Notes under the pieces: model-generated
Database searches by the model: none
Seen by the model: only the letters and a program-made list of their open reading frames with translations
What the model was told of the DNA's origin: nothing
From: Priestia megaterium
GTDB lineage: Bacteria; Bacillota; Bacilli; Bacillales; Bacillaceae_H
Assembly (NCBI RefSeq): GCF_023824195.1
Contig: NZ_CP085442.1
Location: 160,001 to 210,000, forward strand
Reading direction: 5' to 3'
DNA: 50,000 nt
In this document: one piece after another, positions 34,340-44,059 of the stretch
Numbering within the stretch: position 1 is the stretch's first letter
Layout of the letters: each line of letters opens with the position of its first letter
Translations under genes and position numbers: made by a program

Positions 34340-35851
34340 TTGGCATTATTTCAAGATTTAGGATTAAGTCAACAGCTTAATAACGCTGTGAGTAAAATGG
34401 GTTTTGAAGAAGCAACACCAATTCAATCAGAAACTATCCCATTAGCACTAGAAGGTCACGATTTGATCGGACAAGCACAAACAGGAACAGGGAAAACAGC
34501 TGCATTTGGTATTCCTCTTATTGAAAAAGTTGATGTAAACGTAGATGCAATTCAAGGGTTAATTATTGCTCCTACTCGTGAACTTGCTGTACAGGTATCT
34601 GAAGAACTTTACAAAATTGGTCAAACAAAGCGCGTACGCGTGCTATCAATTTACGGTGGTCAAGATATCAGTCGTCAAATTCGTGCATTGAAAAAGCACC
34701 CTCATATCATCGTAGGGACACCAGGACGTATGCTAGATCATATTAATCGTCGTACACTTCGTCTACAAGACGTTCATACAGTTATATTAGATGAAGCAGA
34801 TGAAATGTTAAACATGGGATTCATCGAAGACATTGAAAAAATCTTATCAAACGTACCTGAGAACCACCAAACACTTTTATTCTCAGCAACAATGCCTACT
34901 CCAATCCGTCGCATTGCTGAAAAATTCATGAACGAACCAAAAGTGGTAAAAGTAAAAGCAAAAGAAGTAACGATGCCAAACATTACGCAGTATTATTTAG
35001 AAGTACAAGAAAAGCGTAAATTCGATATCCTTACTCGTCTTTTAGATATGCAATCACCTGAATTAGCTATCATCTTTGGTCGTACAAAGCGCCGTGTTGA
35101 TGAGTTATCAGAAGCATTAAATATGCGTGGTTATTCTGCACAAGGTATCCATGGTGACTTGACGCAATCGAAACGTCTATCTGTACTACGTCAATTTAAA
35201 GAAGGTTCTATTGATGTATTAGTTGCGACCGACGTAGCTGCACGCGGACTTGATATTTCTGGTGTTACTCATGTATACAACTTTGATATCCCTCAAGATC
35301 CAGAGAGCTATGTACACCGTATCGGACGTACAGGACGTGCTGGTAAAATGGGTGCTGCTATGACATTTGTAACGCCAAGAGAAACTGGACAGTTACACAA
35401 TATTGAGCGTACAACAAAACGTAAAATGGAGCGTATGACTCCTCCAACGCTTGATGAAGCAATGGAAGGTCAACAGCGTATTGCAGCTGACAAATTAACG
35501 GAATCTGTGACACAAGGCAACTTATCTTACTACAAACAGTTGGCAGAAGAGTTACTTGAAGAGCACGATTCAGTTTCATTAGTGGCAGCGGCAATCAAAT
35601 TATTTACAAAAGAACCAAACGAATCACCAATTCAATTAACTGCTGAACCACCGGTAATTGCAAAAGGTGATAAAAACAAACGTGGAAATGGCGGAGGTCG
35701 TTCACGTTCTAACTCTAAAAACTACTCACAGCAAAATCGTCGTGGAAACTCAAAGCGTTTTGGTGACAAGCGTCGCGGTGGAAGCAACGGCAGTGATAAT
35801 AGAAATCGCAATAGCAGCAGCAATCGTAAAGATTCTCGCAGCAAAGCGTAA
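34340..35851 (+). CDS. cshA: DEAD-box ATP-dependent RNA helicase CshA
   Basis: RNA-unwinding ATPase of the degradosome-like complex, also needed for growth in the cold. It has 503 residues. Helicase motifs in order are the Q motif GFEEATPIQ, motif [28 protein letters not shown] ([14 protein letters not shown]), [18 protein letters not shown] motif V (seen as [13 protein letters not shown]) and motif [15 protein letters not shown]. The C-terminal tail is Arg/Gly/Asn/Ser-rich. TTG 34340 has AAAAGGAG about 10 bases upstream; TTG 34331 would be too close to it. Confidence 0.93.
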   Translation: MALFQDLGLSQQLNNAVSKMGFEEATPIQSETIPLALEGHDLIGQAQTGTGKTAAFGIPLIEKVDVNVDAIQGLIIAPTRELAVQVSEELYKIGQTKRVRVLSIYGGQDISRQIRALKKHPHIIVGTPGRMLDHINRRTLRLQDVHTVILDEADEMLNMGFIEDIEKILSNVPENHQTLLFSATMPTPIRRIAEKFMNEPKVVKVKAKEVTMPNITQYYLEVQEKRKFDILTRLLDMQSPELAIIFGRTKRRVDELSEALNMRGYSAQGIHGDLTQSKRLSVLRQFKEGSIDVLVATDVAARGLDISGVTHVYNFDIPQDPESYVHRIGRTGRAGKMGAAMTFVTPRETGQLHNIERTTKRKMERMTPPTLDEAMEGQQRIAADKLTESVTQGNLSYYKQLAEELLEEHDSVSLVAAAIKLFTKEPNESPIQLTAEPPVIAKGDKNKRGNGGGRSRSNSKNYSQQNRRGNSKRFGDKRRGGSNGSDNRNRNSSSNRKDSRSKA

Positions 35852-35855
35852 AATA

Positions 35856-35885
35856 AAAACGAGCCTTAACAGGCTCGTTTTTTTA
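35856..35885 (+). terminator. Terminator of cshA
   Basis: Eleven-bp stem (AAAACGAGCCT, 35856-35866, with 35871-35881), TAAC loop and T-run. Confidence 0.92.
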
Positions 35886-35945
35886 TGTGTTAATTGCTAT
35901 TTTATTGGTGCACACTATGAGTAAAATAAAATGGGGTGTTCACTG

Positions 35946-36917
35946 ATGTCGACCATTGTTCGGTTAGGTTATGTGGCGATGAGCGTTCATTTGGAAAATA
36001 GTTCTCCTTCTCAAACAATGACTTTTGCACAATTTCAGCGCGTGAAAGACCATGAAGCGGCCATTCGCAAGCTCGAACGTATTGCAATATCCAATTTAGA
36101 AAACTGCTTACGGTTATTAAAACATAATGCGTGGAGTGAAATTGAGTTTTTTCGATTCAGTTCTAAGTTAATTCCATTAGCTAACCATGATGCGCTAAAA
36201 GAGTGGAACTACATAGCTCCTTTAAAAGATGCTCTTCAGCGTATTTCTATATTTTTGAAGGAACATCCAATGCGAGTAGATTTTCATCCGGATCATTTTG
36301 TTGTTTTAAACTCAACGGATAAAGAGGTTTTTAAGCATTCTATCCAAACTCTTCGCATGCATCAAAAGTTGCTGAAAGGAATGGATATTCCGCTTCAAAA
36401 TCGCTGTGTTTTACATGTTGGAGGAGCTTATAATGATAAAGAAAAAGCACTGGAGCAGTTTATTCATAATTGGGGGCTTGTACCTCAATCCCTTCAGCAA
36501 ATGATTATGTTAGAAAACGACGATACAACCTTTCATATAAAGGACGTCTTGTATTTATGTGAAAAACTAAATGTTCCAATCATTTTTGATCTTCATCATC
36601 ATCAGGCAAACAACGATGAAACTTCATGGCAAGAGCATTGGGATCGTATCATTAGAACGTGGGAACATGAAACGCTTCCTCTAAAAATGCATATATCTAG
36701 TCCTAAAAGTGATAAAGAATTTAAAGCCCATGCAGATTATATCGATGTTAATGGGTTTTACAGCTTTTTAAAAGAAGTAAATGGAACGATACCACAAATT
36801 GATTGCATGATTGAAGCTAAGAAAAAAGATGAAGCGCTCTTTCAGTTAGTAAGAGACTTGAAGTCTTATGAAGATGTGGAATTTATTAACTCATCCACTT
36901 TTTATATTAAATCCTAA
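35946..36917 (+). CDS. uvsE: UV DNA damage endonuclease UvsE
   Basis: Nicks DNA 5' of UV photoproducts, giving an excision-repair route independent of UvrABC. It has 323 residues. The TIM-barrel metal-binding motifs seen are FRFSSKLIPLA, MRVDFHPDHFVVL, VLHVGGAYNDKEKALEQF, IMLENDDTTFHIKDVL, IIFDLHHHQAN, LKMHISSPKS, AHADYID and DCMIEAKKKDEAL, all as in B. subtilis UvsE. ATG 35946 follows GGGGTG; an in-frame ATG at 35931 lies before it. In the known B. subtilis order ydbS and ydbT follow cshA; here uvsE takes that place. Confidence 0.94.
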   Translation: MSTIVRLGYVAMSVHLENSSPSQTMTFAQFQRVKDHEAAIRKLERIAISNLENCLRLLKHNAWSEIEFFRFSSKLIPLANHDALKEWNYIAPLKDALQRISIFLKEHPMRVDFHPDHFVVLNSTDKEVFKHSIQTLRMHQKLLKGMDIPLQNRCVLHVGGAYNDKEKALEQFIHNWGLVPQSLQQMIMLENDDTTFHIKDVLYLCEKLNVPIIFDLHHHQANNDETSWQEHWDRIIRTWEHETLPLKMHISSPKSDKEFKAHADYIDVNGFYSFLKEVNGTIPQIDCMIEAKKKDEALFQLVRDLKSYEDVEFINSSTFYIKS

Positions 36918-36925
36918 AGCAGGCC

Positions 36926-37528
36926 TCATATCTGTGGCTTGTTTTTCTGCTTGAACGCAAGAAAAGCGAGAAGAAATCCAGCAATACCTCCAACGAAATG
37001 AGCTGTGTTGTTGGTTCCTGGCGTTAGCAGACCTGAAAGTAATCCAATAATTAAAAAGACGACAATGATTTGCTGGTTACTTTTAGAAAGCATATGCTTT
37101 TGTTTTATTACAAGGTAGAGGTAAAATCCGAGCAGCCCGAAAATGGCACCGGATGCACCCACATGGCTGTAAAAAGAAGATTGGATTAGAAATGTAACGA
37201 TATTTCCAAGCAATCCACACGTAAGGTAGAATAGAAGAAACTTATAAGAAGAAAGAATACGCTCAGCACCTGGCCCTAACAAGAACAATGAAAATGAGTT
37301 AAAAAGAAGATGTGAAAAGCTTAGGTGCAAAAATATAGGTGTGAAAAGTCGCCAGTAGTCTCCTTGAGAAATTAGGCTATTCACACCAATAAGCTGATGT
37401 ATAAAAGATTCTGCAAGGTGTGAGGGAAGAGCGGCAAGTAACCACAGCGCAATGTGGATGCAGATAAGCGTGAAGGTAACAGGATAAAAACGTTTAAATT
37501 CAGCTGCATTTTCTGTGCGTACGAACAT
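36926..37528 (-). CDS. Rhomboid-family intramembrane serine protease (YdcA-like)
   Basis: Intramembrane protease cutting membrane-protein helices. It has 200 residues with about six predicted membrane helices. Rhomboid motifs are WRLFTPIFLHLSFSHLLFN (loop L1 and the HxxxN type of motif) and the catalytic serine in GASGAIFGLLGF, with the His in NNTAHFVGGIAGFLLA. ATG 37528 is preferred because AAAGGAG lies about 8 bases upstream; an in-frame GTG at 37537 is adjacent to that site. It matches ydcA in position (upstream of acpS, divergent) and in N-terminal sequence as I recall it. Confidence 0.9.
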   Translation of the reverse strand: MFVRTENAAEFKRFYPVTFTLICIHIALWLLAALPSHLAESFIHQLIGVNSLISQGDYWRLFTPIFLHLSFSHLLFNSFSLFLLGPGAERILSSYKFLLFYLTCGLLGNIVTFLIQSSFYSHVGASGAIFGLLGFYLYLVIKQKHMLSKSNQQIIVVFLIIGLLSGLLTPGTNNTAHFVGGIAGFLLAFLAFKQKNKPQI

Positions 37529-37586
37529 ATTTGTCACTCCTTTTTATAAAGGCATTTTTATATACTATTCTGTAAGAGAGGATTAA

Positions 37587-37958
37587 ATGAAAATGATTAT
37601 AGGAACTGGAATTGATATTACAGAGTTAGAACGGATTGAAAAAATGGTGCAGCGTCAAAGTGCTTTTATTAATCGGATTTTAACAAAAAATGAAAGAGAA
37701 CGCTATGAAAAGCTATCAAGCCGACGTAAGGTCGAATTTTTAGCAGGAAGATTTGCTGTGAAGGAAGCATATTCGAAAGCTCTTGGAACAGGAATAGGAA
37801 AAGATTTCAGCTTCCAAGATATCGAAATCGTGAATGATGAAAGAGGAAAACCCCACATTGTTACAAAACAACCACTGGACGCGTCCGTACACGTATCTAT
37901 TTCCCACAGTGCGCACTATGCGATTGCTCAAGTAATTATTGAACGCTTGTCAAGCTAG
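37587..37958 (+). CDS. acpS: Holo-[acyl-carrier-protein] synthase
   Basis: Transfers phosphopantetheine from coenzyme A to the acyl carrier protein for fatty-acid synthesis. It has 123 residues. The family motifs [15 protein letters not shown] (metal Asp) and [22 protein letters not shown] (metal Glu and CoA binding) are visible, with a conserved C-terminal [24 protein letters not shown] precedes ATG 37587 by about six bases; ATG 37593 is an alternative. The gene starts the acpS-ydcC-alr-ndoAI-ndoA segment conserved in Bacillus. Confidence 0.95.
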   Translation: MKMIIGTGIDITELERIEKMVQRQSAFINRILTKNERERYEKLSSRRKVEFLAGRFAVKEAYSKALGTGIGKDFSFQDIEIVNDERGKPHIVTKQPLDASVHVSISHSAHYAIAQVIIERLSS

Positions 37959-38070
37959 TCTGCATATTCACTATTTCTTGTTCATATATTCATAGTGTGG
38001 ATAGGGGAGACAAGATATGTTCTTGCTTCTCCGTTTAGCTGTGAATATACGAAATAAAGGAGTTGGGGAA

Positions 38071-39075
38071 ATGCATAAAAAATGGATTGGCTTATTTGTT
38101 TGCGCCTTTTTTCTCTTAGCCTTATCAGCATGCGGTGAAAAAAGTCAGCAGGATGTAACAGATGCATTGGATGCCAAGGTACAAGAAATGGCGGGGTATA
38201 AATCAGATGCTAAGATGACATTGAATACAGGGAAAGATGCTCAAGTATACGATGTAGAGATTTGGCATAGTAAGCCTATGTATTATCGAGTGAATTTGAA
38301 AAATACAAAGAAAGATCAAAGCCAAATGATTTTGCGTAATGATGAAGGGGTTTTTGTTTTAACGCCTGCCTTAAATAAAAGCTTTCGTTTTCAAAGTGAC
38401 TGGCCGCAAAATAGTAGTCAAGCTTATTTGTATGAATCCCTTGTCCAAGATATTGTGAAGGATGAAAAGGCAAGTTTTAAATCAACGGATAAGCATTATA
38501 TTTTTGAAACAAAAACCAACTATCAAAATAGCACGATGCTTCCTAAACAAGAAATTACGCTGAACAAAAGTGACTTAGCGCCTGTTTCGGTTAAAATTAT
38601 GGACACGGATAATAAAGTGTTAATAAAAGTTGATTTCTCTAAGGTGAAATTCGATTCTAAGTTTGATAAAGGGGCTTTTGATACAAAAAGAAACATGACC
38701 AGTGCAAAGATTGACGTTCCAACATTAGCTCAGCAAAAATCATTTAGCGTCCTTTATCCTAAGGATGTTCCAAAAGGTACAAAGCTGTCCAAGGAAAAGA
38801 AAATTGAGACGGAAAATGGCGAGAGAGTCGTTTTAATGTACAAAGGAGAAAAGCCGTTTACGCTTGTACAAGGAAAAGCTCAAGTAGCTAAAACAGCAAC
38901 ATCTACAGTTACTGCCGGAGAGCCATTTGATTTAGGTTTTACTGTGGGAGCTTTAACGGATAAAAGTCTATCTTGGACATATAATGGAGTAGACTTTATG
39001 CTGGCTTCTGATCAGCTAACACCAGATGAATTGAGTACAGTTGCTAGATCTGTGCAAAGTCAGATGGGAAAATAA
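38071..39075 (+). CDS. LolA-like sporulation-associated lipoprotein (YdcC family)
   Basis: Exported lipoprotein of 334 residues. The signal peptide ends at a lipobox, ALSAC (cysteine at residue 20), so it is anchored to the outer face of the membrane. The mature part is a LolA/LolB-like beta-rich domain (the MucB/RseB superfamily), with LNTGKDAQVYDVEIWHSKP, the MILRNDEGVFVLTP segment and PVSVKIMDTDNKVLIKVDFSKVKFD. B. subtilis YdcC is sporulation-associated; the molecular role is unknown. ATG 38071 has AAAGGAG about eight bases upstream; an in-frame start at 38017 lacks support. Confidence 0.87.
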   Translation: MHKKWIGLFVCAFFLLALSACGEKSQQDVTDALDAKVQEMAGYKSDAKMTLNTGKDAQVYDVEIWHSKPMYYRVNLKNTKKDQSQMILRNDEGVFVLTPALNKSFRFQSDWPQNSSQAYLYESLVQDIVKDEKASFKSTDKHYIFETKTNYQNSTMLPKQEITLNKSDLAPVSVKIMDTDNKVLIKVDFSKVKFDSKFDKGAFDTKRNMTSAKIDVPTLAQQKSFSVLYPKDVPKGTKLSKEKKIETENGERVVLMYKGEKPFTLVQGKAQVAKTATSTVTAGEPFDLGFTVGALTDKSLSWTYNGVDFMLASDQLTPDELSTVARSVQSQMGK

Positions 39076-39218
39076 GAGAAGCTTACAAGCCTGCATATAT
39101 GTAGGCTTGTTCTTGCTTAATTTGAATAAAGATCGAGATGAAGTTTGGCTATAGATGTATTATACTAACAGAGGAAAGTACGTTTAGAATGGTTCTGAAA
39201 AAAGGAAGTGTCGTAGTA

Positions 39219-40379
39219 ATGGATGCATTTTATAGAGAAACATGGGCAGAAATTGATGTAGAAGCCATTTTTCAAAATGTGAATCATGTAAGAGAACTAA
39301 TACCGGGGCATAAAACGTTAATGGCCGTAGTAAAGGCGAATGCGTACGGGCATGGAGATAAAGAAGTAGCAGAGATTGCGCTTCAAGCTGGTGCTGATAT
39401 GCTAGCTGTAGCTTTTTTGGATGAAGCTATTGCTCTTCGAAAAAAAGGAATAAAGGAATCCATTTTAGTATTAGGAGCCGTGCCTGCCTTACACATTCAA
39501 ACCGCATTGGAATGGGATGTAACGGTCACTGCTTATAGCAAAGCTTGGATTGAAGAAGCAGCGTCCGTTCTCGGTGAAAACAGTCAGCTGCATATGCATT
39601 TAAAAATAGATACAGGCATGGGTCGCTTAGGAGTTAGAACAAAAGAAGAATTACACGAAACGATGAAGATCATCGCTTCTCATTCAGGATTCGTTCTGGA
39701 TGGAGTGTTTACACACTTTGCAACAGCAGACGAGCTAAACTCGTCTTATTTTGAAGAACAATACACATTCTTTGAAGAAATGGTTCGAATTGTGAAAGAA
39801 CATAATTTTACACCTCCGATGATTCACTGTGCAAATAGCGCAGCCTTGCTTCGTCGTCCGAAAGATATCTTTAATGGCGTACGCTTAGGTATCTCTATGT
39901 ATGGCTTGAGTCCTTCTGAGGAATTAAAAGAAGTCTTGCCAATTCCGTTAAAACAAGCTTTTTCGCTGCACAGCCGTATTGTGCATGTTAAAAAAGTCAA
40001 AAAAGGGAGTCATATCAGTTACGGAGCTACTTATGAAGCTAAAGAAGATGAATGGATTGCTACTATTCCAGTAGGATACGCAGACGGCTGGATTCGTAAA
40101 CTAAGCAATTTTGAAGTATTAGTAGATGGAGTTAAAGTGCCAATTGTTGGTAGAATATGCATGGATCAATTGATGATTAAATTACCTAAAATGTATAAAA
40201 TGGGTACAAAAGTCACATTTATTGGAAAACAAAAAGGTGCTGAAATTACAATTGATGAAGTAGCGAAGCATCTTGAAACAATTAATTATGAAATCCCTTG
40301 CATGATTGCAGCAAGGGTTCCGAGGGTTTATACAAGAGATTCGCAGCATATTGATGTTAATAATTATATCTTGCGCTGA
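39219..40379 (+). CDS. alr: Alanine racemase
   Basis: PLP enzyme converting L-alanine to D-alanine for peptidoglycan and teichoic-acid D-alanylation. It has 386 residues. The catalytic Lys39 lies in AVVKANAYGHG, and the catalytic Tyr region is SYGATYEAKEDEW, with the IPVGYADGW and GRICMDQLMI segments of fold type III racemases. ATG 39219, with AAAAAGGAAGTG about 10 bases upstream, agrees with the family start MDAFYRETWAEIDV; an upstream in-frame start at 39138 is rejected. It supplies substrate to ddl and murF, encoded 6-7 kb upstream. Confidence 0.96.
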   Translation: MDAFYRETWAEIDVEAIFQNVNHVRELIPGHKTLMAVVKANAYGHGDKEVAEIALQAGADMLAVAFLDEAIALRKKGIKESILVLGAVPALHIQTALEWDVTVTAYSKAWIEEAASVLGENSQLHMHLKIDTGMGRLGVRTKEELHETMKIIASHSGFVLDGVFTHFATADELNSSYFEEQYTFFEEMVRIVKEHNFTPPMIHCANSAALLRRPKDIFNGVRLGISMYGLSPSEELKEVLPIPLKQAFSLHSRIVHVKKVKKGSHISYGATYEAKEDEWIATIPVGYADGWIRKLSNFEVLVDGVKVPIVGRICMDQLMIKLPKMYKMGTKVTFIGKQKGAEITIDEVAKHLETINYEIPCMIAARVPRVYTRDSQHIDVNNYILR

Positions 40380-40499
40380 ATATACATCTTCCTGAGTCAA
40401 CATAAAAAGTCTGCGAACAAAAGACAATAAAATAATAACTTCCATGCATAAAAGAGGGTATCAATTGACGATAATAGTGTAGAAATTGACAGAATTAAC

Positions 40500-40528
40500 T
40501 TTCCATTAAAGCTAATCAATGTTATGAT
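40500..40528 (+). promoter_or_regulatory. Candidate promoter of the ndoAI-ndoA operon
   Basis: TTTCCA (40500-40505) and extended -10 TGTTATGAT (TATGAT 40523-40528), 17-base spacer, about 50 bases ahead of the antitoxin start. Confidence 0.45.
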
Positions 40529-40579
40529 AAGGAAAGATGAGACTATTGGTGTGTGTATTGATGTTGGAGGTGTATGTTT

Positions 40580-40861
40580 GTGTCTGAAGCGAGCGCAACT
40601 ACAGAAATCCTAGTAAGATTACCGAAAAATTTAGTATCGGAGCTCGATCTTATGGTTAAACAAGAAAATGGCAACCGAAGTGATTTTATTCACCAAGCAA
40701 CAAAATTGTACCTTCGTGAGCGAAAAAAACGCCATATTCGCGAATCAATGAGACGTGGATATATGGAGATGGCAAAGATAAACTTAAATATTGCTTCCGA
40801 GGCTTTTCTAGCAGAGTATGAAGCTGATCATACTGTGGATCGTTTAGTAAGCGGGGGGTAA
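40580..40861 (+). CDS. ndoAI: Antitoxin EndoAI (MazE-like)
   Basis: Antitoxin that binds and neutralises the EndoA RNase and represses the operon. It has 93 residues. An N-terminal ribbon-helix-helix DNA-binding segment ([21 protein letters not shown]) is followed by the conserved [19 protein letters not shown] and C-terminal [16 protein letters not shown] that wrap the toxin. GTG 40580 is chosen because GGAGGT lies about 8 bases upstream; ATG 40574 would be only 2 bases from it. It overlaps no gene, and the toxin begins 4 bases after its stop, as in B. subtilis. Confidence 0.93.
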   Translation: MSEASATTEILVRLPKNLVSELDLMVKQENGNRSDFIHQATKLYLRERKKRHIRESMRRGYMEMAKINLNIASEAFLAEYEADHTVDRLVSGG

Positions 40862-40865
40862 TGAC

Positions 40866-41216
40866 TTGGTAGTCAAACGTGGCGACGTTTATTTTGCTGA
40901 CCTATCTCCTGTTGTTGGCTCAGAACAAGGAGGCGTTCGCCCTGTACTTGTCATTCAAAATGATATAGGCAATCGTTTTAGCCCAACTGTTATTGTAGCT
41001 GCGATCACTGCTCAAATTCAAAAGGCAAAGTTACCTACGCATGTTGAAATTGATGCAAAGCGCTATGGATTTGAGCGAGATTCAGTTATTTTACTAGAAC
41101 AAATTCGTACTATTGATAAACAGAGGCTAACAGACAAGATTACCCATTTAGATGATGAAATGATGGACAGAGTGGATGAAGCCTTGCAAATCAGTGTAGG
41201 ACTTATCGACTTTTAG
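40866..41216 (+). CDS. ndoA: EndoA toxin, MazF-family mRNA endoribonuclease
   Basis: Sequence-specific RNase (recognising UACAU in the B. subtilis enzyme) that arrests growth when freed from EndoAI. It has 116 residues. The MazF fold starts [20 protein letters not shown]; catalytic Arg25 ([11 protein letters not shown]) and Thr48 ([13 protein letters not shown] segment, AAITAQIQ) are intact. TTG 40866 matches the family N-terminus. The sequence is very close to the B. subtilis protein. Co-transcribed with the antitoxin, followed by a terminator and the rsb operon. Confidence 0.95.
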   Translation: MVVKRGDVYFADLSPVVGSEQGGVRPVLVIQNDIGNRFSPTVIVAAITAQIQKAKLPTHVEIDAKRYGFERDSVILLEQIRTIDKQRLTDKITHLDDEMMDRVDEALQISVGLIDF

Positions 41217-41237
41217 AATTATACTTCCATTTATGCT

Positions 41238-41267
41238 AAGTTGCTCCTTTATGAGCAACTTTTTTAA
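41238..41267 (+). terminator. Terminator after ndoA
   Basis: Nine-bp stem AAGTTGCTC (41238-41246) with GAGCAACTT (41253-41261), CTTTAT loop, T-run. Confidence 0.9.
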
Positions 41268-41268
41268 T

Positions 41269-41298
41269 TTGACTAGGAATAATCAGTAAACGTATATT
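41269..41298 (+). promoter_or_regulatory. SigA promoter of the rsbRA-rsbX operon
   Basis: TTGACT at 41269-41274 and TATATT at 41293-41298, spacer 18 bases. The housekeeping promoter known upstream of the stressosome genes in B. subtilis is in the same place. Confidence 0.6.
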
Positions 41299-41375
41299 GT
41301 AATAAGAAACGTTTTAAAAATGATAATATATATAGATAGATATAAATGAGTGTATTGACTCACAAGGAGGACCTC

Positions 41376-42212
41376 ATGAATCAAGATTTATTCAATTATA
41401 TACAAAATCATAAATCAGAAATTTTTGATCGATGGCTAGTGTTAATGAATGATGTGGAAACAGAGCGGATTAAAAACATTGTATCCGAGCAAGTGTACGT
41501 AAATGTAAGCTCTGATTTTGTAGATTTACTTTTGGCAAAAGCATTCCGAGATCAGGAAAATTTTGCAGAGGAACTAGAGGAAGTAGTAGGACGAGTTGTG
41601 AGTTTAGGATGGCCTCTTGCTTATTTGACACAGGGTGTACGTAACTTGGGTCACGTAGTGGTTGAAGGGTATGTAAACAGTGAACATGTAAAGGCTGACC
41701 AAACTCATTCTGAATTATTCTATCGGTTTGACAAGTGGTTAAGCCCTATTTATAACAAAATAGTAGAACAATACTCCAACTCGTGGGAAAATACAGTTAT
41801 GTTGCAAAAAGTTGCACTTCAAGAATTGTCTGCTCCATTAATACCGGTATTTGATAAAATTACAGTAATGCCGCTTGTAGGAACAATTGACACTGATCGC
41901 GCAAAGAAAATTATGGAAAACTTACTGCAAGGTGTCGTAAAGCACCGATCAGAGGTCGTATTAATAGATATTACCGGAGTACCAGTAGTGGATACGATGG
42001 TTGCCCATCATATCATTCAAGCTGCTGAAGCCGTACGTTTGGTTGGAGCCAAGTGTTTGTTAGTAGGAATTCGTCCGGAAATTGCTCAGACTATTGTGAA
42101 CTTAGGTATTAACTTAAACGAAATTATTACGAAAAACTCATTAAAAAAAGGCGTAGAGTTTGCGTTAGAAATGACTGAGCGGAAAATAGTTGATATAGAA
42201 TCGGAGGAATAA
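41376..42212 (+). CDS. rsbRA: Stressosome sensor RsbRA
   Basis: Subunit of the cytoplasmic stressosome that senses environmental stress and, when phosphorylated by RsbT, releases RsbT to activate SigB. It has 278 residues. The N-terminal half is the non-heme globin-like sensor domain; the C-terminal STAS domain (about 150-270) contains [16 protein letters not shown], whose Thr is a known phosphorylation site. ATG 41376 follows AAGGAGGACCTC; an in-frame start at 41346 is before it. First of eight genes rsbRA-rsbS-rsbT-rsbU-rsbV-rsbW-sigB-rsbX in the B. subtilis order. Confidence 0.94.
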   Translation: MNQDLFNYIQNHKSEIFDRWLVLMNDVETERIKNIVSEQVYVNVSSDFVDLLLAKAFRDQENFAEELEEVVGRVVSLGWPLAYLTQGVRNLGHVVVEGYVNSEHVKADQTHSELFYRFDKWLSPIYNKIVEQYSNSWENTVMLQKVALQELSAPLIPVFDKITVMPLVGTIDTDRAKKIMENLLQGVVKHRSEVVLIDITGVPVVDTMVAHHIIQAAEAVRLVGAKCLLVGIRPEIAQTIVNLGINLNEIITKNSLKKGVEFALEMTERKIVDIESEE

Positions 42213-42214
42213 AC

Positions 42215-42571
42215 GTGAGAATACCCATTTTGAAATTGTACGACTATTTATTGGTATCCATTCAATGGGAGCTGGATGATCAAACGGCTATTCAATTCCA
42301 AGAAGATTTGCTAAGTAAAATTCATCAAACTGGAGCAAAAGGAGTGGTAATCGATTTAACTTCAATTGATATGATCGATTCATTCATCGCAAAAGTGTTA
42401 GGTGACGTGGTTAGCATGTCTAATTTGATGGGGGCTAGAGTAGTATTAACAGGTATCCAGCCTGCAGTAGCTATTACACTTGTTGAGTTAGGGATTGGCC
42501 TAAATGATGTTCTTACTGCACTCGATTTAGAAAAAGGTCTTGAGAAACTCCAATCGGAATTGGGGGATTAG
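42215..42571 (+). CDS. rsbS: Stressosome scaffold RsbS
   Basis: STAS-domain antagonist that traps RsbT in the stressosome until phosphorylated by it. It has 118 residues. The phosphorylated serine is in [14 protein letters not shown] (Ser56 by count, equivalent to Ser59 of the B. subtilis protein). The start is GTG 42215, seven bases after GGAGG, and lies only 2 bases after the rsbRA stop. No signal or membrane segment. Confidence 0.95.
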   Translation: MRIPILKLYDYLLVSIQWELDDQTAIQFQEDLLSKIHQTGAKGVVIDLTSIDMIDSFIAKVLGDVVSMSNLMGARVVLTGIQPAVAITLVELGIGLNDVLTALDLEKGLEKLQSELGD

Positions 42572-42574
42572 TAT

Positions 42575-42976
42575 ATGGAATTCCAATCCAGCGTAAAAAT
42601 CGTAACAGAATGGGACATCGTAGCGGCACGCCAATTAGGTAGAAATGTGTCGAAAGAGCTAGGGTTTGGAACAGTTGACCAAGCTCGTATTACAACCGCC
42701 ATTTCTGAATTAGCTCGTAATATTTACCTATATGCGGGTAAGGGTCAAATCTATATTGAGAAATTAAATCGTGGAGGAAAAAACGGTCTTCTTGTCGTAG
42801 CAACAGATGAAGGGCCAGGTATCCCCGACGTTCGCAAAGTAATGGAAGATGGATACTCAACATCGGGTGGACTAGGAGCTGGGCTTCCTGGGGTAAAACG
42901 ATTGATGGATGAGTTTGACATCGAAACAAATGTCGGAGAAGGTACTGAGATTAAAGCAGTTAAGTGGCTCCGGTAG
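42575..42976 (+). CDS. rsbT: Serine/threonine kinase RsbT
   Basis: Kinase of the GHKL/HATPase type, which phosphorylates RsbS and RsbR and, once free, activates the RsbU phosphatase. It has 133 residues. ATP-binding boxes are visible as ISELARNIYLYAG (N-box), ATDEGPGIPD (G1) and GGLGAGLPGVKRLMD (G2). It starts 3 bases after rsbS, and the rsbU start follows after 13 bases. Confidence 0.95.
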   Translation: MEFQSSVKIVTEWDIVAARQLGRNVSKELGFGTVDQARITTAISELARNIYLYAGKGQIYIEKLNRGGKNGLLVVATDEGPGIPDVRKVMEDGYSTSGGLGAGLPGVKRLMDEFDIETNVGEGTEIKAVKWLR

Positions 42977-42989
42977 GAGGAAATAGATA

Positions 42990-44000
42990 ATGTCTTTTGA
43001 TAAAGAGATGAGAGATTTATACAAAGATATTTTGGGGAACTATATCCAAACACAAAATGAACAAATTTTGTATCAAGGACAAAAACTAAGTAGAAAATCT
43101 TTAGAGAATGAAATATCGCCAGAAGATATTGTGAGCATTCATAAAGAAGTGATTGAAGAAATTTATTCTGATATTCCAGAAAAAGTGCTGCATTCTCTGG
43201 ACTTTTTACTTGAGGTAATGATTAGCTACGGTCTTGCTCTTCGTGAGCATCAAACATTAAAAAATAAGCAGCGGGAACTTCGTTCTGAAATCGAAGTTGC
43301 CGCTAACGTCCAGCAGACGCTGTTAGGGACAAAGGTTCCCGCTAGTTCAACTTTAGAAATTGGTGCGATTAGCGTACCGGCTAAACAGATGAACGGAGAT
43401 TATTTTCACTTTGTAGAAGAAGAGCACGGTGGGTTAAGTATTGCCATTGCCGATGTGATCGGAAAAGGAATTCCAGCTGCAATGTGTATGTCTATGATCA
43501 AGTATGCAATGGACAGCTTACCGGACTCAAGAAAAAATCCAAGTTATGTATTAGAGAACTTGAATAATATTGTAGAGCGAAACGTAGATCCAAGTATGTT
43601 TATTACGATGTTCTACGGAAGCTATAATCCCGAGACAAACTTATTTGATTATGCATCTGCAGGACATGAGCCAGGTTTTTATTATGATGCCAAAGTTGAT
43701 TCATTTGAAGATTTGGAAGCAAAAGGACTCGTGCTAGGAGTCGATCGCCATGTGAAATATCTTCAGTACGAGCAGCAGCTTTCAAAAGGCGATATGATTG
43801 TTCTGTTAACAGATGGCGTAACAGAATGCAGAACTGAAGAAGGATTTATTGAAAGATTGGACATCATAAAATTAATTCGAAAATACATGCATTTGTCTCC
43901 TCAAGAAATTGTAGAATCTGTATATAAAGAGCTGGAAAAATTACAGCATTTTCAATTGAGGGATGACTTTACATTGATTATTTTGAAGAGTTTAGTTTAA
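42990..44000 (+). CDS. rsbU: PP2C-type phosphatase RsbU
   Basis: Phosphatase that dephosphorylates RsbV~P when bound by RsbT, the step that switches SigB on. It has 336 residues. The N-terminal RsbT-binding helical domain (about 1-85) precedes a PP2C/SpoIIE domain (about 120-335) with MNGDYFHF, IADVIGKGIPAAMCMS, ASAGHEPGFYY, VLLTDGVTE and RDDFTLIILK; the metal-binding Asp residues are intact. The SigB promoter of the downstream genes overlaps its 3' end. Confidence 0.95.
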   Translation: MSFDKEMRDLYKDILGNYIQTQNEQILYQGQKLSRKSLENEISPEDIVSIHKEVIEEIYSDIPEKVLHSLDFLLEVMISYGLALREHQTLKNKQRELRSEIEVAANVQQTLLGTKVPASSTLEIGAISVPAKQMNGDYFHFVEEEHGGLSIAIADVIGKGIPAAMCMSMIKYAMDSLPDSRKNPSYVLENLNNIVERNVDPSMFITMFYGSYNPETNLFDYASAGHEPGFYYDAKVDSFEDLEAKGLVLGVDRHVKYLQYEQQLSKGDMIVLLTDGVTECRTEEGFIERLDIIKLIRKYMHLSPQEIVESVYKELEKLQHFQLRDDFTLIILKSLV

Positions 44001-44019
44001 GTATTCTAAATAAGGGTAC
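43995..44019 (+). promoter_or_regulatory. SigB-type promoter upstream of rsbV
   Basis: GTTTAA at 43995-44000 and GGGTAC at 44014-44019, separated by 13 bases, match the SigB consensus (GTTTAA, 12-14, GGGTAT). It allows SigB to amplify rsbV-rsbW-sigB-rsbX, as in B. subtilis. The -35 overlaps the last codons and stop of rsbU. Confidence 0.85.
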
Positions 44020-44059
44020 AGAAAAGATAGCACAAAATTAGAGGGGGTCTACTAATACG

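Noticed and set aside
40465..40491. TTGACG and TTGACA as -35 elements of ndoAI
   Set aside because: The only good -10 (40523-40528) is over 30 bases from the nearer one, too far for a SigA promoter.
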